The notes beneath the pieces were generated by a model. That model was not told the origin of the DNA. It made no database searches and was given only the letters and a program-made list of their open reading frames with translations. A program made the translations under genes and the position numbers. Of a stretch of 64,000 nt of DNA, positions 17,345-25,113 are shown piece by piece. The stretch lies in the NCBI RefSeq assembly GCF_900103215.1, contig NZ_FNGV01000002.1, positions 186,001-250,000 on the forward strand, read 5' to 3'. This DNA is from Kriegella aquimaris. GTDB lineage: Bacteria; Bacteroidota; Bacteroidia; Flavobacteriales; Flavobacteriaceae. Position 1 is the first letter of the stretch. The number at the start of each line of letters is the position of its first letter.

Positions 17345-17388
17345 AAAATTATCCATGTGGTAACAGTATCGCATGGATAATTTTTTTT
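17345..17388 (+). terminator. Hairpin terminator/attenuator between acpP and fabF
   Basis: AAAATTATCCATG (17345..17357) and CATGGATAATTTT (17372..17384) are perfectly complementary, with a 14-nt loop, and the right arm runs into eight T. It should stop most acpP transcripts and let a fraction continue into fabF-rnc. Confidence 0.85.
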
Positions 17389-17427
17389 AATTTACGCTAG
17401 GCTTAAAATTAATCAAAATTTGATTTA

Positions 17428-18678
17428 ATGCAATTAAAGCGAGTTGTAGTTACTGGCTTGGGTGCTTTAACACCCATAGGTAACAATATTGAAGAGTATT
17501 GGAACGGTTTGGTAAACGGTAAAAGCGGCTCAGCGCCGGTCACGTATTACGATACCGAAAAGTTTAAGGTAAAATTTGCCTGTGAACTAAAAAATTATTC
17601 ACCGGAAGACCATTTCGATAGAAAAGAGGCACGTAAACTTGATCGTTTTGCGCAATATGCCTTGGTATCTTCTGATGAAGCGATTAAAGACTCTGGAATT
17701 GATTTAGACGTAGTCGATAAATTTCGCGTAGGCGTTATTTGGGGTGCCGGAATAGGCGGACTCGAAACTTTTCAGAACGAAGTGATGAACTTTGCCCAAG
17801 GCGATGGTACACCACGATTCAATCCTTTCTTTATTCCCAAGATGATTGCAGATATTGCACCCGGCCATATCTCTATAAAGCATGGCTTTATGGGGCCAAA
17901 CTATACAACTGTATCAGCTTGTGCTTCAGCGGCGAATGCGATGATTGACGCTTTGAACTATATTCGTTTGGGGCATTGCGACGTTATTGTAACCGGTGGA
18001 AGTGAAGCAGCGGTTACCATAGCGGGTATGGGTGGATTTGGAGCAATGCATGCCTTGTCAACAAGAAATGAAAGTCCTGAAACAGCTTCAAGACCTTTTG
18101 ATGCCACCCGTGACGGTTTTGTTCTTGGAGAAGGTGCAGGAGCCTTGATTTTAGAAGAATACGAACACGCCAAGGCACGAGGTGCGAAAATCTATGCCGA
18201 GGTTGTGGGAGGTGGACTCTCAAGTGATGCGTATCACATGACAGCTCCCCATCCTGATGGAATTGGGGTAGTTCAGGTGATGAAGAACTGCTTAAGGGAT
18301 GCAGGATTAAAACCGGAAGATGTAGATGCCATAAACACACATGGTACTTCTACTCCATTGGGCGATGTAGCCGAATTAAAAGCTATTTCCCAGGTATTCG
18401 GAGAGCATGCTCCCGACATTAATATCAATTCAACCAAATCTATGACAGGGCACTTACTGGGTGCGGCCGGTGCCATTGAGGCAATTGCTTCGATTTTAGC
18501 CATGGAACACGGTATCGTACCGCCAACAATCAATCATACTACGGTCGACGAAAATATAGACCCAAAACTAAACTTGACACTGAACAAAGCACAGAAACGC
18601 GATGTCAAAGTGGCCATGAGCAATACATTTGGGTTTGGAGGACATAATGCCTGTGTCGTCTTTAAGAAAATCAGTTAA
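17428..18678 (+). CDS. fabF: 3-oxoacyl-[acyl-carrier-protein] synthase II
   Basis: A 416-aa condensing enzyme that extends acyl-ACP with malonyl-ACP. The Cys-His-His triad is intact: Cys165 in VSACASAAN, His305 in NTHGTSTPLGD, His342 in STKSMTGHLLGAAG. The gate-like GFGGHN motif is at the C-terminus. The length fits FabF. It sits directly after acpP and 8 bp before rnc. Confidence 0.97.
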   Translation: MQLKRVVVTGLGALTPIGNNIEEYWNGLVNGKSGSAPVTYYDTEKFKVKFACELKNYSPEDHFDRKEARKLDRFAQYALVSSDEAIKDSGIDLDVVDKFRVGVIWGAGIGGLETFQNEVMNFAQGDGTPRFNPFFIPKMIADIAPGHISIKHGFMGPNYTTVSACASAANAMIDALNYIRLGHCDVIVTGGSEAAVTIAGMGGFGAMHALSTRNESPETASRPFDATRDGFVLGEGAGALILEEYEHAKARGAKIYAEVVGGGLSSDAYHMTAPHPDGIGVVQVMKNCLRDAGLKPEDVDAINTHGTSTPLGDVAELKAISQVFGEHAPDININSTKSMTGHLLGAAGAIEAIASILAMEHGIVPPTINHTTVDENIDPKLNLTLNKAQKRDVKVAMSNTFGFGGHNACVVFKKIS

Positions 18679-18686
18679 GTTTAATA

Positions 18687-19430
18687 ATGAATTTTACTTC
18701 CAAAATATTCAATTCCCATTCTAAGGAGGATGGGGATTTTTTTTTGGGAATAAAAGCAATTCTTGGATTCAAGCCCAAAAACCTTGACATTTATAAGAAG
18801 GCCTTTTTGCATCGTTCGATGAACAAAAGGGATAAAGAAGGTATTCCGATGAACTATGAGCGGCTTGAATTTTTGGGCGACTCTATGTTGGGGACGATTA
18901 TTTCAAAACATTTGTACGCCGCAGTTCCTGAGGGAGATGAAGGTTATCTGACTAAGATGCGTTCGAAGATAGTAAGTAGAAAGCACCTCAATGAGTTGGG
19001 TAAAGATCTTCAGCTCATAAAATTTGTAGAAAGTAGAATTCCTAAATCTCATTTTGGTGATAATATTCACGGCAACGTTTTTGAGGCATTGATAGGTGCG
19101 ATTTATCTTGATCGGGGGTACCAGTATTGTGAAAAGTTCATTGATGAACGGGTCATTGAACCTTATGTCGATATTGAGCAATTGGAAGGTAAGGTTATCA
19201 GCTATAAAAGTTTGATAATTGAATGGTGTCAGAAACAGAAAAAAACGTTCAACTTCAATGTTTATGAAGATACTGGAAACGATGCCGTCAAACATTTTGC
19301 GGTTAAATTATCGATTGCGGGCAACGTTGTAGCTAAGGCCAGGGCGACCTCTAAGAAGAAGGCAGAGGAGAAGGCTTCAAAAAGGGCGTATTTTGCACTA
19401 CAAGATAGAATGAGCAAGCCCAAAACCTAG
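18687..19430 (+). CDS. rnc: Ribonuclease III
   Basis: A 247-aa double-strand RNA endonuclease. The signature NYERLEFLGDSMLG (56-69) and GNVFEALIGAIYLDRG supply the metal-binding acidic residues. The C-terminal part (about 170-240) is a double-stranded RNA-binding domain ending in KARATSKKKAEEKASKRAY. It processes rRNA precursors and structured mRNAs. It is placed 8 bp after fabF in one operon. Confidence 0.95.
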   Translation: MNFTSKIFNSHSKEDGDFFLGIKAILGFKPKNLDIYKKAFLHRSMNKRDKEGIPMNYERLEFLGDSMLGTIISKHLYAAVPEGDEGYLTKMRSKIVSRKHLNELGKDLQLIKFVESRIPKSHFGDNIHGNVFEALIGAIYLDRGYQYCEKFIDERVIEPYVDIEQLEGKVISYKSLIIEWCQKQKKTFNFNVYEDTGNDAVKHFAVKLSIAGNVVAKARATSKKKAEEKASKRAYFALQDRMSKPKT

Positions 19431-19476
19431 GTCTAAAGCTAACTATAACGTTTTAGTAATAGATCTATCATCCAAA

Positions 19477-19493
19477 CCTAATATCGTATTAGG
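19477..19493 (+). other. Short perfect stem-loop after rnc
   Basis: CCTAATATCGTATTAGG is a 7-bp stem with a 3-nt loop, 46 bp after the rnc stop. It is followed by CTTTGTT, a poor T run, so it is only a weak terminator candidate. Confidence 0.35.
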
Positions 19494-19535
19494 CTTTGTT
19501 GGTTATAACTCCTATATTTACGTTTTTGTACGACC

Positions 19536-20000
19536 ATGGTTGCAGTACACAAGATTTCCGAAGATTTTTATGAAATCTCTTTTAGTTTAATTGCGATGCA
19601 TTGTAGTTTAGAAGACCACGCAATGGCCTATGAACTGAATAAATATTTAAAATTAAATTTTAAAAGGTGTGCCAAGGATTTAGACCTGAAAACACATGTT
19701 TCTTTTCCCATTTTTGAGTGGAACGATGATGTAAAGGAAGAGCACTGGGCCTTAATAGCAAACAAAAGTCAAAACGTAAACACTGAAGTGCGAACAGATC
19801 TTTTTCAAGATGAACCATTGTACTCAACAGACTATTTGATTCCTGAGTACAAAGAAGTTGATTACTTTTTGAAAATAGAACAAGAAGCCATAGCGATGGG
19901 AGGAAATCTCCTCAAATCCATTCTTTCCATACCAAAGGTTGTTTTAGCCTACAATGTGGACACCGAAAATCTAAAATCTAAAAATAATTTAATTTTTTAA
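19536..20000 (+). CDS. IPExxxVDY family protein
   Basis: A 154-aa protein named after its motif, seen here as IPEYKEVDYFLKIE near residue 110. This small family is known to me from Bacteroidota and has no assigned function. It is soluble, with no signal peptide, and acidic. It ends 4 bp before the pyruvate kinase start and is probably cotranscribed with it. Confidence 0.85.
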   Translation: MVAVHKISEDFYEISFSLIAMHCSLEDHAMAYELNKYLKLNFKRCAKDLDLKTHVSFPIFEWNDDVKEEHWALIANKSQNVNTEVRTDLFQDEPLYSTDYLIPEYKEVDYFLKIEQEAIAMGGNLLKSILSIPKVVLAYNVDTENLKSKNNLIF

Positions 20001-20004
20001 TTCA

Positions 20005-21447
20005 ATGCCAAGTATAAAAAAGACAAAGATAGTTGCCACATTAGGCCCGGCCACTAGCAAAAAAGAGGTGCTAAAGAAAATGGTCGAAGCCGGTGTCGAT
20101 GTCTTCCGGATAAATTTCTCCCATGCCGATTATGATGACGTTGCCGAGCGCATAAAAATGATTCGTGAGCTTAATGAAGAAATGGAGACGAATACTTCGA
20201 TTCTTGCCGATTTACAGGGCCCCAAACTTAGAGTAGGGGTAATGGCCGGTGAAGTAGTCGTATCACCAGGTGATGAAATCACTTTTGTTACCGGGGAACC
20301 GTTCGAAGGTACCAGCGAAAGGGTATATATGAACTATGATACTTTTCCAAAGGACGTAAAGGCAGGCGAACGCATCTTATTGGATGACGGAAAACTCATG
20401 TTCCAAGTGCTTTCTACGAACGGAAAAGACCAGGTAAGGGCGAAGGTGATCCAAGGAGGACCGTTGAAATCCAAAAAAGGGGTGAATTTACCGAACACGA
20501 ACATTTCGTTACCGGCACTGACCGAAAAGGATATAAAGGATGCAATTTTTGCCATATCTCAGGATGTCGATTGGATTGCACTTTCTTTTGTGCGTTTCAG
20601 CCAAGATCTTATTGATCTTCAGAGTATTATAAAAGAACATTCAGAACACAAGATTCCGATTATTGCTAAAATTGAGAAGCCGGAAGCTGTTGAGAATATC
20701 GATAAGATTGTTGCTTATTGCGACGGTTTGATGGTAGCAAGGGGCGATTTGGGTGTTGAAGTGCCCGCACAAGAAGTTCCATTGATACAAAAGCAATTGG
20801 TATTACGAGCCAAAAAGGCAAGAATACCTGTTATCATCGCTACCCAGATGATGGAAACTATGATTACCAGTCTGACCCCGACTAGGGCAGAGGTAAACGA
20901 TGTCGCAAACTCCGTTATGGATGGTGCTGATGCCGTAATGCTTTCAGGCGAAACTTCGGTAGGTAATTACCCTGTTGAGGTTATTGAAAAAATGTCAAGT
21001 ATCCTAAGAAGTGTTGAGGGATCTGAATTGATTCAAGTACCACATGATCCACCGCATATTAGAACGAAGCGGTACATTACAAAATCGGTTTGCTATCACG
21101 CGGCGATAATGGCCAATGAAATTCAGGCGAAGGCCATATCAACATTGACCAACAGTGGTTATACGGCCTTTCAGATATCCGCTTGGCGGCCCAGTGCCCA
21201 TATTTTAGTGTTCACCTCGAACAAAAGAATATTGACGCAGTTGAGCTTGCTCTGGGGGGTGAAGGCATTCTTTTACGATAAGTACGTTTCAACCGATGAG
21301 ACTATCGAAGATGTGAACGGAATTGCTTGTAAAAAGGGATATTTGGAAGTCGGCGATATGCTTATTAGTCTTGCCGCCATGCCAATAAAAGATAAAGGAA
21401 TGGTAAACACGCTAAGGGTTACTGAAATAGAGAGCTGTAGCTTTTAG
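20005..21447 (+). CDS. pyk: Pyruvate kinase
   Basis: A 480-aa glycolytic enzyme transferring phosphate from phosphoenolpyruvate to ADP. KIVATLGPATS opens the barrel, RINFSHADYDD supplies catalytic Arg and Asn, ILADLQGPKLRVG and the B domain follow. IIAKIEKPEAVENI carries the key Lys, MVARGDLGVEVP the metal site, and ATQMMETMI the substrate loop. The C-terminal regulatory domain is complete. A strong terminator follows. Confidence 0.97.
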   Translation: MPSIKKTKIVATLGPATSKKEVLKKMVEAGVDVFRINFSHADYDDVAERIKMIRELNEEMETNTSILADLQGPKLRVGVMAGEVVVSPGDEITFVTGEPFEGTSERVYMNYDTFPKDVKAGERILLDDGKLMFQVLSTNGKDQVRAKVIQGGPLKSKKGVNLPNTNISLPALTEKDIKDAIFAISQDVDWIALSFVRFSQDLIDLQSIIKEHSEHKIPIIAKIEKPEAVENIDKIVAYCDGLMVARGDLGVEVPAQEVPLIQKQLVLRAKKARIPVIIATQMMETMITSLTPTRAEVNDVANSVMDGADAVMLSGETSVGNYPVEVIEKMSSILRSVEGSELIQVPHDPPHIRTKRYITKSVCYHAAIMANEIQAKAISTLTNSGYTAFQISAWRPSAHILVFTSNKRILTQLSLLWGVKAFFYDKYVSTDETIEDVNGIACKKGYLEVGDMLISLAAMPIKDKGMVNTLRVTEIESCSF

Positions 21448-21470
21448 GAAACACCTATAATAGTATTGAT

Positions 21471-21514
21471 AAAGACCGATTTCCATATAGATATATGGAA
21501 ATCGGTCTTTTTTT
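21471..21514 (+). terminator. Terminator of pyk
   Basis: A long perfect stem starting AAAGACCGATTTCCATAT and its complement, then seven T, 23 bp after the pyk stop. Confidence 0.92.
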
Positions 21515-21579
21515 ATGCCTTTGAATTGTAAGTTACAAACTGAAAATATGACCAATAGGCTTCACGAATTCCATTCATT

Positions 21580-22431
21580 ATGATGTTTGAGTTTCATGAT
21601 TCTAAAATTGGTTCTCTTTTTGCACTGACTAGTGATATAAAAGTCAATGAAAAACGTTTTTCCAACACAAATGACAACATTACTATTGTTTGGAATAGAA
21701 ACGAGGTTACCGTTGTGCTTGAGGTTGATGGTTTAGAGGTCGCTTTGCTGCCTGGTCAGTTGCTGACCACCACATATTTGCAGCATGTATCATATAAAAA
21801 AGCGCAGCAGCCGTTAACTGCCTTTTTGTTCAACAGAGAATTTTACTGCATTGTAGATCATGACAGCGAGGTGTCGTGTAATGGAATTCTTTTTTTTGGC
21901 ACTCAAGACCTTCCTATTATACAAATACCAGCCGATCAAGAACGAAAGTTTAACACGCTATACGAAGTTTTTGTTGACGAATTTTCTACACCACGCGATA
22001 ATATTCAGGGCGATATGCTACAAATGTTATTAAAACGATTGATCATTATCTGTACGCGCTTGGCAAAACAACAGTTGATAGTCAAGACTCTTGACAATGA
22101 CCAAATAGATATCATACGAAAGTTCAATGTCTTGGTAGATACAAATTTTAAGTCTAAACGTAAAGTAAGTGATTATGCCGATATGCTCTTTAAGAGTCCC
22201 AAAACCCTTTCCAATCTATTTGCCATATATAACCAGAAGTCACCGCAACAAATAATTTTAGAGCGTGTGGCTTTGGAAGCAAAAAGACTTATAAGTTTTA
22301 GTGATAAACAAAATCAAGAAATAGCCTTTGAGCTAGGGTTCAATGACCCCGCACATTTCAGCCGTTTTTTCAAGAAAATGACCTCCTACTCACCTACCGA
22401 ATTCCGGACAATCGGCGCATTGTCGGTCTAA
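21580..22431 (+). CDS. AraC family transcriptional regulator
   Basis: A 283-aa regulator. Residues 1-170 form a cupin-like sensing domain without clear metal ligands. The C-terminal 100 residues carry two helix-turn-helix motifs: VSDYADMLFKSPKTLSNLF and EIAFELGFNDPAHFSRFFKK, with the family tail SPTEFR. It lies upstream of, and on the same strand as, the AhpD-like gene and may control that group, but no operator was recognised. A second ATG directly follows the first, so the start is uncertain by one codon. Confidence 0.9.
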   Translation: MMFEFHDSKIGSLFALTSDIKVNEKRFSNTNDNITIVWNRNEVTVVLEVDGLEVALLPGQLLTTTYLQHVSYKKAQQPLTAFLFNREFYCIVDHDSEVSCNGILFFGTQDLPIIQIPADQERKFNTLYEVFVDEFSTPRDNIQGDMLQMLLKRLIIICTRLAKQQLIVKTLDNDQIDIIRKFNVLVDTNFKSKRKVSDYADMLFKSPKTLSNLFAIYNQKSPQQIILERVALEAKRLISFSDKQNQEIAFELGFNDPAHFSRFFKKMTSYSPTEFRTIGALSV

Positions 22432-22522
22432 AGGGAAATTTGTGCAAGCCTTCGGGCAATCCTTCATAACACCTCCCTTGCATTCTGTCTCATCTTTGCA
22501 GTGTAATTAAAAATATCACCAG

Positions 22523-22666
22523 ATGAAGACAAAGCATATATCTATTTTCAACTTAATTGAAATTTTCCGGACGCCCAAAAGACCAGTGTGGAACACTATC
22601 AATTCGGAAACACATTGTGAGCAAAAGCATCACCACGATTTTTATTGTGATACGGATAGACCTTAA
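22523..22666 (+). CDS. Small His/Cys-rich protein (47 aa), hypothetical
   Basis: A 47-codon frame fills most of the gap between the AraC regulator and the AhpD-like gene. The C-terminal half has HCEQKHHHDFYCD: two Cys and four His in twelve residues, which looks like a metal site. The N-terminal half is basic, with KTKHISIFNLIEIF. It was too short for ordinary ORF calling. I do not know a family. Its position before a thiol peroxidase-like gene suggests a redox or metal link, which is inference. Confidence 0.45.
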   Translation: MKTKHISIFNLIEIFRTPKRPVWNTINSETHCEQKHHHDFYCDTDRP

Positions 22667-22741
22667 TTAAATACAAACAAAAATTTTAATGAATAATCAG
22701 TCCATTTCCAAAAAGGGATAGGTCATAAATGTTTAAAAGTT

Positions 22742-23290
22742 ATGAGCAAATTTAAAGTACCCACTAGAGAAGAAGTAAGTACGAAAAACCAAGGTATTTT
22801 CGATAATTTAGAAAAAGCAGTTGGTTTTGTACCCAATTTATATGCCACTTATGCGCATAGCGAAAATGCTTTGGAGAACTATTTAAATCTAAGCGGAGCC
22901 AAGACTTCGTTAAGCAATAAAGAGAAAGAAGTAGTGAACCTCGCTGTAAGCCAGGTAAATAATTGTACGTATTGTTTGGCAGCACATACGGCGATGGGTA
23001 AGATGAATGGTTTCAGTGATGGCGAAATTTTGGAGCTGCGAACAGGAAAAGCCTCTTTTAATGCCAAATTGAATGCTTTGGCGGCCTTAGCAAAGAACAT
23101 TACTGAAAATAGGGGCGCTACCAACACTATTGTTATTGATGATTTTTTTAACGCGGGATGGACAAAAGAACAGTTGATCGACACCGTAGTTTTGGTTGGA
23201 GATAAAACCATATCGAACTATATCCATAAAACGACAGATGTACCCGTAGACTTTCCCGCTGCCCAACCTTTGGAAGCAGTTGAAGTATAA
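22742..23290 (+). CDS. Carboxymuconolactone decarboxylase / AhpD-like family protein
   Basis: A 182-aa alpha-helical protein of the AhpD superfamily. The redox motif Cys75-x-x-Cys78-x3-His82 (NNCTYCLAAHTAMG) is intact, indicating a thiol peroxidase or disulfide-reductase role, not decarboxylation. It has no signal peptide. It sits between a 47-aa His/Cys-rich ORF and a secreted cupredoxin-like gene, which suggests oxidative or metal stress. Confidence 0.88.
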   Translation: MSKFKVPTREEVSTKNQGIFDNLEKAVGFVPNLYATYAHSENALENYLNLSGAKTSLSNKEKEVVNLAVSQVNNCTYCLAAHTAMGKMNGFSDGEILELRTGKASFNAKLNALAALAKNITENRGATNTIVIDDFFNAGWTKEQLIDTVVLVGDKTISNYIHKTTDVPVDFPAAQPLEAVEV

Positions 23291-23369
23291 CAGTAGATGG
23301 TAGGTCATGCATTATTCTTGACCATACTTTCCGTTAAAACATATAATTCATAAACTTTAAAAACAAATC

Positions 23370-23750
23370 ATGAAAAAGATAATCACACTAGTTACATTAC
23401 TATTCGGTGTAGTATTTTCAATAAATGCGCAAGATGGGCAAACTTCCAAGGTCATTTCTTTGGAGCAGACTCCCGGTGAATTTACCCAAAAAGGAATTAC
23501 GGTTTCCGCTGGAACTTATGTTTTCGCCGTCCACAATAACGAAGTGGGGCACGATGTCGGTTTTGTATTGGTAGAAAAAGGAAGAGATGTTAGTAAACCG
23601 GAAAACCATATTCAAACGGCCTATGTAACGAAAGCTGTTGCCAATGGAAAAACGCAACATTCAAAACCTACTGTCTTACAGGCGGGAGAGTATATATACT
23701 TCTGCCCTTTAAACCCTACAGCTATTGATAATGTCTTGGTTGTGAAATAA
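23370..23750 (+). CDS. Secreted cupredoxin-like protein
   Basis: A 126-aa exported protein: signal peptide residues 1-20 (ending SINA), then a single beta-sandwich domain. The pattern resembles a small blue-copper fold, with ISAGTY-like strands, His61 in GHDVGF and Cys112 in YIYFCPLNP. The downstream His and Met that normally complete the copper site after this Cys are absent. It may bind metal differently or not at all. It lies 79 bp after the AhpD-like gene and is closed by a strong terminator. Confidence 0.6.
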   Translation: MKKIITLVTLLFGVVFSINAQDGQTSKVISLEQTPGEFTQKGITVSAGTYVFAVHNNEVGHDVGFVLVEKGRDVSKPENHIQTAYVTKAVANGKTQHSKPTVLQAGEYIYFCPLNPTAIDNVLVVK

Positions 23751-23775
23751 GAAGATTATGTTTGGTGTTTATTAG

Positions 23776-23810
23776 CCTTAAAGGTCATTTGACCTTTAAG
23801 GTTTTTTTTT
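23776..23810 (+). terminator. Terminator after the cupredoxin-like gene
   Basis: CCTTAAAGGTCA and TGACCTTTAAGG form a near-loopless stem followed by nine T, 25 bp after the stop. Confidence 0.92.
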
Positions 23811-23899
23811 GGAGTTAATACCGATTAGTTAGTAATTTAACGATGTGAAAATTGGGGCGGGTATAAACTCAAGACAAGTCCATGATATAAGACATAACT

Positions 23900-24532
23900 A
23901 TGTTAAAAGAATTACAAGAAAGTTACGGAAAGGTGTTTGAAGAAGACCTGATCAACGAAATAATCCAGGTAGGCACCATTAAGGAGGTCCCCGAAGGATT
24001 TAAGTTGATTGAGATCGGTGACTATATAAAGAGTATGCCCCTTTTAATTTCAGGCGCAATAAAAGTTTTACGCGAAGACAGTGATGGCGATGAACTGCTA
24101 TTGTATTATTTAGAACGGGGCGAGACTTGCTCGCTTACGATGACCTGTTGCATGGGAGATTCAAAAAGTGAGATTAGGGCCATTGCCGAAACCGATACCA
24201 AACTTATCATGATACCCGTGGCTAAAATGGAAGAATGGACAGCAAAATACAAGTCATGGAGGAATTTTGTGTTCGATAGCTATCACACTCGATTGAATGA
24301 GCTTTTGAATACCTTGGATACTATTGCCTTTAGTAAAATGGACGAACGTCTTATTGCTTATTTGAAAGAAAAAGCAAGAGTCAATAAAAGTAATAGCGTT
24401 CAAAATACCCATCAAGAAATTGCATATGAATTGCATAGTTCTAGAGTGGTTATTTCGAGGCTGTTAAAGAAGTTAGAACGAATGGGCAAGATTGAACTGC
24501 ACAGAAACTACTTAAAAATCATATCATTATAA
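23900..24532 (+). CDS. Crp/Fnr family transcriptional regulator
   Basis: A 210-aa regulator: cyclic-nucleotide-binding-like domain (residues 10-135) and a winged helix with QEIAYELHSSRVVISRLLKKLE. There is no N-terminal Cys cluster of the Fnr type; a TCCMGD segment near residue 83 sits inside the sensor domain. In Bacteroidota such genes often neighbour cytochrome bd and sulfur genes, as here. It is the likely regulator of the cyd region. There is a plausible palindromic site ahead of cydA. Confidence 0.88.
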   Translation: MLKELQESYGKVFEEDLINEIIQVGTIKEVPEGFKLIEIGDYIKSMPLLISGAIKVLREDSDGDELLLYYLERGETCSLTMTCCMGDSKSEIRAIAETDTKLIMIPVAKMEEWTAKYKSWRNFVFDSYHTRLNELLNTLDTIAFSKMDERLIAYLKEKARVNKSNSVQNTHQEIAYELHSSRVVISRLLKKLERMGKIELHRNYLKIISL

Positions 24533-24734
24533 GAGGTTTTGGCAAATGGCGACATATTGTATGTTGAAATGAGCACATATCTTTGAAGTCCAGACCCAAA
24601 TAGGATGCCAAAGCTAGTATTCCCAATATTCTAATGGTAAGAGAGGGAAAAAGCCTTTCAATGAAAAAGGAACGGCTTTGTAACTTTGGTCACTGTGCAA
24701 TGGATGGTACCTAACTACTTTTGATTTTAAATAG

Positions 24735-24937
24735 TGACAGATAATACTGCCATATTTCTGAATTCCCTTTTGGAGAAACCATTTACCTGTATTGTACGGG
24801 AAGTTATCGAAGCATGATAAGCATGGATATTCAAAAGTCGGGGCATTCATAATATGATAGATGTGGCAGGAGGTTTCGGGGCAATCAAAGAAGCGGGCGT
24901 ACCAGTTTCTGACTATGTCTGTCCGACTGAACTCTAA
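24735..24937 (+). pseudogene. Remnant of a rhodanese-domain (MBL-fold type) hydrolase
   Basis: Two plus-strand frames together encode the end of a rhodanese domain. The first reads YLYCTGSYRSMISMDI from about 24784, with the active-site loop CTGSYRS. After a frameshift near 24830 the other reads RGIHNMIDVAGGFGAIK and AGVPVSDYVCPTEL to a TAA at 24937. Upstream the same frame carries stops (around 24740). This tail is characteristic of MBL-fold/rhodanese sulfur hydrolases, which typically accompany YeeE/YedE pairs, here found 2.7 kb downstream. No intact N-terminal part is seen in 24533-24735. It is a decayed gene, or a sequencing error plus a truncation. Confidence 0.75.
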
Positions 24938-25047
24938 TATCAATTAGTAAAATAATAAATGGATAATTCAAGTGGTATTTTATACGATGCTTTTAAAAGC
25001 TAAAAAAGAGATTTCTGTTTCGGGAAATTTCTTTTTATTTCTAAAGT

Positions 25048-25069
25048 GACCACGATAATTACGTTGGTC
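25048..25069 (+). promoter_or_regulatory. Candidate operator upstream of cydA
   Basis: GACCA and TGGTC are inverted arms 12 bp apart, with a near-palindromic CGATAATTACG centre, just upstream of the cydA -7 box. It could be bound by the adjacent Crp/Fnr protein. This is inference from position and symmetry. Confidence 0.35.
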
Positions 25070-25076
25070 TTATCCG

Positions 25077-25084
25077 TATTTTTG
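25077..25084 (+). promoter_or_regulatory. -7 box of cydA
   Basis: TATTTTTG, a perfect TAnnTTTG match, lies 29 bp before the cydA start codon. Confidence 0.6.
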
Positions 25085-25113
25085 TACTGCTTATTCCAAA
25101 ATACCATCCTTTT

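Noticed and set aside
24614-24943. 109-aa minus-strand ORF upstream of cydA
   Set aside because: It is the antisense of the rhodanese remnant, whose plus-strand motifs are far more protein-like.
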